In this document: piece by piece, positions 58,836 to 64,000 of the stretch | Numbering within the stretch: position 1 is the stretch's first letter | Layout of the letters: every line of letters begins with the position of its first letter | Source of the DNA: an uncultured Marinococcus sp. | GTDB taxonomy: Bacteria > Bacillota > Bacilli > Bacillales > Marinococcaceae | NCBI RefSeq assembly: GCF_947493875.1 | Contig: NZ_CANLSU010000002.1 | Span: forward strand, 248,001 to 312,000 | Length of the DNA: 64,000 nucleotides | Direction of reading: 5' to 3' | Position numbers and translations under genes: made by a program | Notes under the pieces: model-generated | Seen by the model: only the letters and a program-made list of their open reading frames with translations | What the model was told of the DNA's origin: nothing | The model's database searches: none

Positions 58836-61328
58836 ATGAGAGGTTTATTGAAGAAAGTTATTGGAGATACAAATCAAAAATATGTAAAAAAACTGGAGAA
58901 GAAAGCGGAAAAAATTGAGGTTTTTTATGAAGATATCCAGGCTTTGAGCGATGAAGACCTTGCCCGTAAAACCGAAGAGTTTAAAGAACGCTATCAGCAG
59001 GGTGAAAAGCTTGAACAGCTGCTTCCGGAAGCCTATGCAGTTGTTGCAGAAGCGTCGACACGCGTAATGGGAATGACTCCCTTCCGCGTACAGCTGATGG
59101 GTGCCATCGTGTTAAACGACGGCGATATTGCGGAAATGAAAACCGGGGAAGGGAAAACCCTGGTCGCAACCATGCCGGTCTACTTAAACGCCATTACCGG
59201 CAAAGGCGTGCACGTTGTGACTGTCAACGACTATCTGGCCAAGCGTGACAGCGAAACGTTAGGGGAGCTTTACCAGTTCCTCGGATTAACCGTCGGCCTG
59301 AATTTAAAGGATATGAGCAAGGAAGCGAAGCGGGAAGCCTATCTGGCTGACATTACGTACGGAACCAATAATGAGTTTGGCTTTGACTACCTGCGGGACA
59401 ATATGGTTCTGTACAAGGAACAAATGGTCCAGCGTCCTCTTCATTTTGCCCTCGTCGACGAAGTCGACTCGATTTTGATCGACGAAGCAAGAACGCCGTT
59501 GATTATTTCGGGCTCAGTGGAACAGTCGACCAAGCTTTACGCAGCGGCTAACGTATTTGTGAGCCGTCTGAAGGAAGAACGGGATTACACGATCGATGAA
59601 AAAACCAAAACGGTTCTTCTGACTGATGAGGGTGTTACCCGGGCGGAAAAGGCGTTTCAAATAGAGAATTTGTATGACCAGCAGCACGTGCAGCTGCTGC
59701 ACCATATCAATCAGGGGTTAAAGGCCCATGTGACGATGCACCGCGATGAGGACTATGTGGTGCAGGACGGCAAAGTGGTCATCGTGGACCAGTTTACCGG
59801 ACGTTTGATGGCCGGCCGCCGGTACAGTGAAGGCCTCCACCAGGCCATTGAAGCGAAGGAAGGCATGCGGGTGCAGAAGGAAAGCATGACGCTCGCATCA
59901 ATTACGTTCCAGAACTACTTCCGGATGTATCAGAAGCTCGCCGGGATGACCGGTACTGCGATAACGGAAGAAGAAGAATTCCGCAATATTTACGGCACAG
60001 ACGTTATTTCGATCCCAACGAACAAGCCGGTTGTCCGCGAAGACAAATCCGATTTGATCTTTAAGACCCGGGAAGCAAAATACCGGGCGGCAGCCGAAAA
60101 AATCGCTGAATTGTACGAAACCGGCCAGCCTGTTCTAGTCGGCACGGTAAATGTGGACACATCAGAGCTGATATCACGGTATCTCAAAAAGAAAAACGTA
60201 CCGCACAACATTCTTAATGCGAAAAACCACGAAAACGAAGCGAAAATCATTGAAAACGCCGGCCAGCGCGGTGCTGTTACTATCGCGACCAACATGGCCG
60301 GGCGCGGTACCGATATCAAGCTTGGGGACGGAGTAGCGGACCTCGGCGGACTGTTTGTCATCGGCACCGAACGGCACGAAAGCCGCCGTATCGACAATCA
60401 GCTCCGTGGCCGTGCCGGACGTCAGGGGGATCCGGGTGCTTCCCAGTTTTATCTGTCCATGGAGGATGAACTGATGCGCCGGTTCGGCTCTGATAACATG
60501 CGCGGCATGATGGAGCGCCTTGGCATGGATGAGGATCAGCCGATCGAAAGCAAGCTGGTCACCCGCGCAGTGGAACAGTCGCAAAAGCGGGTGGAAGGAT
60601 CCAACTACGACTCACGGAAGCAGATTCTGCAATACGATGACGTTATGCGCGAACAGCGTGATATTATTTATGCCCAGCGGATGGAAGTGCTCGAGTCGGA
60701 TAATCTGCGTGACATTGTGCTGCGTATGCTTGAATCCACGGTGAAAAACATCGTTGCAGCCTACACCCCGGTGGAACAGGTGCCGGAGGACTGGGACCTT
60801 GAGGGCATGCTTCACTACCTGAACACGACCGTACTGAATGAAGGCGATTTGACAGAACAGGACGTTAAAGGTCTTGAACAGGAAGAAGTTATCGAAAAGG
60901 TATGGGAAACAGCAAAAGGTAACTACGAAGCAAAAGAGCAGGAATTTGACGAAGAATCCATGCGTGAATTCGAAAAAGTACTGCTCCTCCGGTCGGTGGA
61001 CCGGAAATGGATGAACCATATCGATCAGATGGACCAGCTCCGCCAGGGTATTCACCTGCGGGCCTACGGCCAGAATGATCCGCTTCGGGAGTACAAATTC
61101 GAAGGCTTTAACATGTTCGAGGATATGGTGGCGTCAATTGAAGAAGAAGTCGCTACGTACGTAGTCAAATCGGAAGTAAACGAAGAGAACCTGCAGCGCC
61201 AGGAAGTCGCTAAAGGAAAAGCAGTGCGCCAGGACGAGCAGGAAGCAGAAGAAGAGCAGCCGAAAAACAAAAAGAAATCAGCGCCGGCAAACGGCAACCG
61301 GAAAATGCCGGTGCCGAACAAACGGTAA
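58836..61328 (+). CDS. secA: Preprotein translocase ATPase SecA, lacking the C-terminal zinc motif
   Basis: The housekeeping Sec motor, 830 residues. N-terminal [20 protein letters not shown], Walker [19 protein letters not shown]-type [20 protein letters not shown], the preprotein-binding region, [15 protein letters not shown] and [20 protein letters not shown] are all intact. The helical scaffold ends normally ([20 protein letters not shown]). The last ~45 residues are a Lys/Glu-rich tail that ends RKMPVPNKR, with none of the CxCxSGxxYKxCC zinc motif that ends most Bacillus SecA proteins. It should still function; the motif is dispensable in several bacteria. Confidence 0.95.
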   Translation: MRGLLKKVIGDTNQKYVKKLEKKAEKIEVFYEDIQALSDEDLARKTEEFKERYQQGEKLEQLLPEAYAVVAEASTRVMGMTPFRVQLMGAIVLNDGDIAEMKTGEGKTLVATMPVYLNAITGKGVHVVTVNDYLAKRDSETLGELYQFLGLTVGLNLKDMSKEAKREAYLADITYGTNNEFGFDYLRDNMVLYKEQMVQRPLHFALVDEVDSILIDEARTPLIISGSVEQSTKLYAAANVFVSRLKEERDYTIDEKTKTVLLTDEGVTRAEKAFQIENLYDQQHVQLLHHINQGLKAHVTMHRDEDYVVQDGKVVIVDQFTGRLMAGRRYSEGLHQAIEAKEGMRVQKESMTLASITFQNYFRMYQKLAGMTGTAITEEEEFRNIYGTDVISIPTNKPVVREDKSDLIFKTREAKYRAAAEKIAELYETGQPVLVGTVNVDTSELISRYLKKKNVPHNILNAKNHENEAKIIENAGQRGAVTIATNMAGRGTDIKLGDGVADLGGLFVIGTERHESRRIDNQLRGRAGRQGDPGASQFYLSMEDELMRRFGSDNMRGMMERLGMDEDQPIESKLVTRAVEQSQKRVEGSNYDSRKQILQYDDVMREQRDIIYAQRMEVLESDNLRDIVLRMLESTVKNIVAAYTPVEQVPEDWDLEGMLHYLNTTVLNEGDLTEQDVKGLEQEEVIEKVWETAKGNYEAKEQEFDEESMREFEKVLLLRSVDRKWMNHIDQMDQLRQGIHLRAYGQNDPLREYKFEGFNMFEDMVASIEEEVATYVVKSEVNEENLQRQEVAKGKAVRQDEQEAEEEQPKNKKKSAPANGNRKMPVPNKR

Positions 61329-61353
61329 TAAGAAACGAAAAACGGGAAGGACA

Positions 61354-61383
61354 GGCCCCGAAGTGCTCAGCTTCGGGCTTTTT
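61354..61383 (+). terminator. Terminator of secA
   Basis: GCCCCGAAG / CTTCGGGC stem followed by TTTTTCC. Confidence 0.7.
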
Positions 61384-61418
61384 CCTTGCCACCTACATTC
61401 AGAAAGGGGATTTCTTAC

Positions 61419-62523
61419 ATGGATATGGCAGAAATTCGAAACGAACTTGAAAATATGGCTAAGCGATTAGCGGACTTCAGGGGGTCTCTTTGACTTCGAT
61501 GCCAAGAAGGAGCGCATCAGCGAACTCGAAGAAAAGATGACCCACCCCGGCTTCTGGGATGACCAGGACGCCTCCAAAAAAGTTATTGATGAAAATAATG
61601 CGTTAAAAAATATTACTGAAGGCTATCGTGTGCTTGAAGAGCAGCATGAAAATCTTGAGGTTTCCTATGAGCTTGTGAAGGAAGAAGACGATGAAGATTT
61701 AAAGGAAGAGCTCGAATCAGGCACGAAGCAGCTGAAAAAAGATATTAACGATTTTGAACTGCAGATGCTTCTCAGCGAGCCGTATGATAAAAACAACGCC
61801 ATCCTGGAGCTGCACCCCGGCGCCGGCGGCACGGAATCCCAGGACTGGGCGTCCATGCTGCTTCGGATGTACACCCGCTGGGCGGAAAAGAAAAACTATA
61901 CGGTGGAAACCCTGGATTATCTTCCCGGGGACGAAGCCGGCCTGAAAAGCGTCACCATGATGATAAAGGGCTACAATGCCTACGGCTTTCTGAAAGCGGA
62001 AAAAGGGGTGCACCGGCTCGTGCGGATTTCCCCGTTTGACTCCTCCGGGCGCCGGCACACCTCATTTGTCTCCTGCGAAGTTATGCCTGAAATGGAAGAC
62101 TCCGTGGAGGTAGAAGTGCGGACGGAGGATTTGAGAATCGATACGTACCGTGCGAGCGGTGCCGGCGGTCAGCACGTAAACACGACGGACTCCGCCGTGC
62201 GGATCACCCACCTGCCGACAAACATCATCGTTACCTGTCAAAACGAACGGTCCCAGCTGAAAAACCGGGATCAGGCGATGAAAATGCTGCGGGCGAAGCT
62301 GTACCAGCGCCAGATTGAAGAACGTCAGCAGGAAATGGATGAGATCCGCGGAGAACAGAAAGAAATCGGCTGGGGAAGCCAGATCCGTTCCTACGTTTTC
62401 CATCCGTACAACATGGTAAAAGACCACCGGACGAATGTGGAGATGGGAAACACGCAGTCAGTGATGGACGGCAATCTTGACCCATTCATCGATGAGTACC
62501 TGCGTGCAAGCATGAAAGTATAA
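61419..62523 (+). CDS. prfB: Peptide chain release factor 2 (programmed +1 frameshift)
   Basis: RF2 recognises UGA and UAA stop codons. Zero-frame reading starts [20 protein letters not shown] at 61419 (AAAGGGGA site) and meets TGA at 61491. A +1 shift there continues [20 protein letters not shown] and so on to 62523, giving about 367 residues. The SPF anticodon-like tripeptide is in [13 protein letters not shown], and the GGQ motif in [17 protein letters not shown]. The short upstream frame is thus not an error but the classical autoregulatory arrangement. Confidence 0.95.
61479..61494 (+). promoter_or_regulatory. prfB programmed frameshift site
   Basis: AGGGGG (internal ribosome-site-like element), TCT, then CTT TGA C. 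This is the conserved RF2 slip signal: ribosomes shift +1 on CTT when UGA is slow to be read. Confidence 0.93.
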
Positions 62524-62540
62524 CAGAGGGCACAATCAGC

Positions 62541-62567
62541 AGCCTGCGTTCGCGCAGGCTCTTTTTA
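62541..62567 (+). terminator. Terminator of prfB
   Basis: AGCCTGCG-ttcg-CGCAGGCT with a UUCG tetraloop, then CTTTTTAC. Confidence 0.8.
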
Positions 62568-62592
62568 CGTCAAATCAAAAGGAGGAAGTGTA

Positions 62593-63471
62593 ATGGTAAA
62601 CCGAAGAAGAAAACCAATGTCAAAAACGGCGCTGAAATGGGTCAACGGGTTCCAGATCTTTATCGGAACGGCTGTGGTGGCTGTTTCATATAACGCTTTT
62701 TTACTGCCGAACTCGATCGCCTCCGGAGGGGTAAGCGGTTTTGCGACCCTGCTGGAGGCCTCACTGAATGTAGAACCGGCTATAACGATAGGGATCACCA
62801 ACGTCCTCCTTTTCATTCTCGGTCTCCTGCTTCTTGGAGGCCTCCAATACGGGGCAAAAACGATAATCGGAACGCTGTTTTTGCCGTTTATTGTTTATTT
62901 TACGAGGAACTGGGACATCGGTATTGATGATCCGCTGCTTGGCGCGTTGTTTGGTGGAATCGGAGTGGGCTTTGGGCTCGGACTGGTGTTTCGGGCCAGT
63001 GCTTCGACTGGAGGCACGGATCTTTTAGCTCAAATCATTCATAAATACGCCGGGGGGACGCTTGGTACATCGGTCTTTATTATGGACGGACTGATTGTTA
63101 CGGGCTCGGCATTCATCTTTGGCCTGGAATTCGCGCTGTATGCCCTTATTTCGTTATTTGTTACGGGTAGAACCATTGATGTTGTGCAGACCGGCCTGGG
63201 CTATGCCAAGGTGGCATTTGTGATTACAAAGCATGAAGAAACGGTGCGTAAATCTATTTTAAAAGAAGTGGACCGAGGGGTAACCAAACTCGAAGGACGC
63301 GGAGGCTTTACCAATGATGCGCGTCCAGTGCTGATGTGCGTCGTCAACCGTGGGGAGGTTACCCGACTGAAGCGTGTGATCCAGCTGCAGGATCCCGAAG
63401 CCTTTGTGGTCGTCAGCAACGCTTCGGAAGTGCTTGGCCAGGGATTTGAGAATCAGGGGAACTCTGTGTAA
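62593..63471 (+). CDS. YitT family membrane protein (DUF2179), YvjA-like
   Basis: 292 residues. Five to six hydrophobic segments (FQIFIGTAVVAVSYNAFLLP, ITNVLLFILGLLLLGGLQYG, GALFGGIGVGFGLGLVFRAS and others) are followed by a cytosolic DUF2179 domain (FVITKHEETVRKSILKEVDR, TKLEGRGGF, FVVVSNASEVLGQGF). The STGGTDLLAQIIHKY motif is typical. The function is unknown. B. subtilis has yvjA at the same place after prfB. AAAGGAGGAAG precedes the ATG. Confidence 0.88.
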   Translation: MVNRRRKPMSKTALKWVNGFQIFIGTAVVAVSYNAFLLPNSIASGGVSGFATLLEASLNVEPAITIGITNVLLFILGLLLLGGLQYGAKTIIGTLFLPFIVYFTRNWDIGIDDPLLGALFGGIGVGFGLGLVFRASASTGGTDLLAQIIHKYAGGTLGTSVFIMDGLIVTGSAFIFGLEFALYALISLFVTGRTIDVVQTGLGYAKVAFVITKHEETVRKSILKEVDRGVTKLEGRGGFTNDARPVLMCVVNRGEVTRLKRVIQLQDPEAFVVVSNASEVLGQGFENQGNSV

Positions 63472-63472
63472 A

Positions 63473-63815
63473 AAAGCGGAAGCGCCAACATTGTGTTTCA
63501 GAAACACAGAAGTTCATGCTACACTAAAGAAAAGCGCAGAGCGTTCGTTTATCACCCGGGACGGCTCGCCGTTTTCAATCGGATTGGGACGAAGTCGCAA
63601 ACGATTTGAAAATGCGAATGGACTCGGGTGGTAACGCTCGGAGCTGGACAGTAAGAAAGGTGGAGCCACCCTGAACAGCTGGGTGACGGAACTGGACAAA
63701 AAGAAAAGCGTAGAGCGTTCGTTTAAAAAAGGAAGTTCGATGAAGGGTGTCACGGTTGTGACACCATCGAACTGACCTGCTTCGCAGGCCCCGGGACGGC
63801 TCGCTGTTTTGATTC
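63473..63815 (+). repeat. Interspersed modular hairpin repeat, copy C
   Basis: Successive units each begin with a GAAAAGCG-like 5' flank. Unit 63529-63651 has GAGCGTTCG...CACCCGGG pairing with CGGGTGGTAACGCTC and ends GGAGCTGGACA. Unit 63653-63698 is a CCACCC / GGGTGA-type short hairpin ending GAACTGGACA. Unit 63702 onward contains a near-perfect GTTCGATG ... CATCGAAC hairpin with GGTGTCAC / GTGACACC inner arms. The first bases carry TGTGTTTC-a-GAAACACA (63492-63508). It is intergenic, after the YitT gene. Confidence 0.75.
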
Positions 63816-63898
63816 GGGGAAAGCAGCCTGTGCAGCTGATTCCTCTTTCGTATAGTCTGGGATTTGATTATGACTTTAATAAAGCTGGAGTGAAATAG

Positions 63899-64000
63899 AT
63901 GAAGAAAAACATCAAAGTGACGGCAGCAATTCTGGTCACAGCAGCGGCAGCCGGGACCGGGGGTGCAGCCGTAGGTGCTTCTGTCTGGGGAGGAGATTCG
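63899..64000 (+). CDS. Start of a secreted or membrane protein (truncated by the window)
   Basis: The first 34 codons read MKKNIKVTAAILVTAAAAGT ... WGGDS, a signal peptide or N-terminal anchor. GGAGTG lies about seven bases upstream. Identity cannot be judged. In B. subtilis a cytochrome c551 gene, ftsEX and the CtpB protease lie in this neighbourhood, but nothing here selects among them. Confidence 0.5.
   Translation, partial: MKKNIKVTAAILVTAAAAGTGGAAVGASVWGGDS

Noticed and set aside
61419-61493. Short 24-codon frame before prfB as a separate peptide or a damaged prfB
   Set aside because: The AGGGGG-TCT-CTT-TGA-C signal is the standard RF2 programmed frameshift, so both parts form one gene.

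Overview
This is a gene-dense chromosomal window from a Bacillaceae bacterium, most likely a moderately halophilic or alkaliphilic one. The gene order galU, ugd, LCP ligase, yvyE, degS-degU, degV, comFA, comFC, yvyF, flgM, flgN, flgK, flgL, fliW, csrA, hag ... fliD, fliS, fliT, hpf, secA, prfB, yitT-like is the Bacillus subtilis gtaB-to-prfB order. A glycine betaine importer, very acidic secreted proteins and an S-layer accessory protein (SlaP) fit a salt-stressed Gram-positive. By eye the G+C content is slightly above one half, except in the flagellin block (about 27.6-29.9 and 30.5-32.1 kb), which is clearly AT-richer. No rRNA, tRNA or CRISPR array was seen.

Layout. 0-3.1 kb: opuA-type compatible-solute importer. 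3.3-7.2 kb: ferredoxin, SLC13-type permease, VanZ protein, ssbB, and a REP-associated transposase-like protein with a degenerate HUH motif. 7.5-15.3 kb: cell-envelope precursors and assembly (galU, SlaP, CAP-domain protein, ribokinase, ugd, LCP ligase, yvyE). 15.5-21.1 kb: degSU, degV and the comF genes. 21.1-25.4 kb: late flagellar genes ending in the FliW-CsrA switch. 25.5-32.1 kb: a DegU-like regulator with a degenerate receiver, a short ComK, two tandem flagellins, a YjfB-like small protein, FlaG, and a third flagellin carrying a von Willebrand A domain. 32.1-51.2 kb: a block that separates flaG from fliD and holds a galactonate (dgo) operon, a Fur-controlled siderophore ABC importer, a diguanylate cyclase, an HMCES protein and a gluconate (gnt) operon. 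51.3-54.8 kb: fliD, fliS, fliT. 54.8-64 kb: lipoprotein, aldehyde dehydrogenase, hpf, secA, prfB (with its +1 frameshift), a YitT-family protein and the start of a secreted protein.

How the genes work together. FlgM/SigD, FliW/CsrA and flagellin form the usual late-flagellar homeostatic loop. Here SigD-type promoters precede flgM, hag1, the vWA flagellin and fliD, and both ordinary flagellin leaders carry a GGA-loop hairpin that looks like a CsrA site. ComK, ComFA, ComFC and SsbB give part of a DNA-uptake system. The dgo and gnt operons feed sugar acids into pyruvate/glyceraldehyde-3-phosphate and ribulose-5-phosphate.

Most unusual items: the flagellin with a vWA domain with near-intact metal-site residues and a one-base C-terminal frameshift; the paired CsrA-type hairpins; a modular hairpin repeat family at three intergenic loci; a YjfB-like gene whose only well-placed start is ATC; a ComK lacking the usual C-terminal tail; and a SecA lacking the C-terminal zinc motif.
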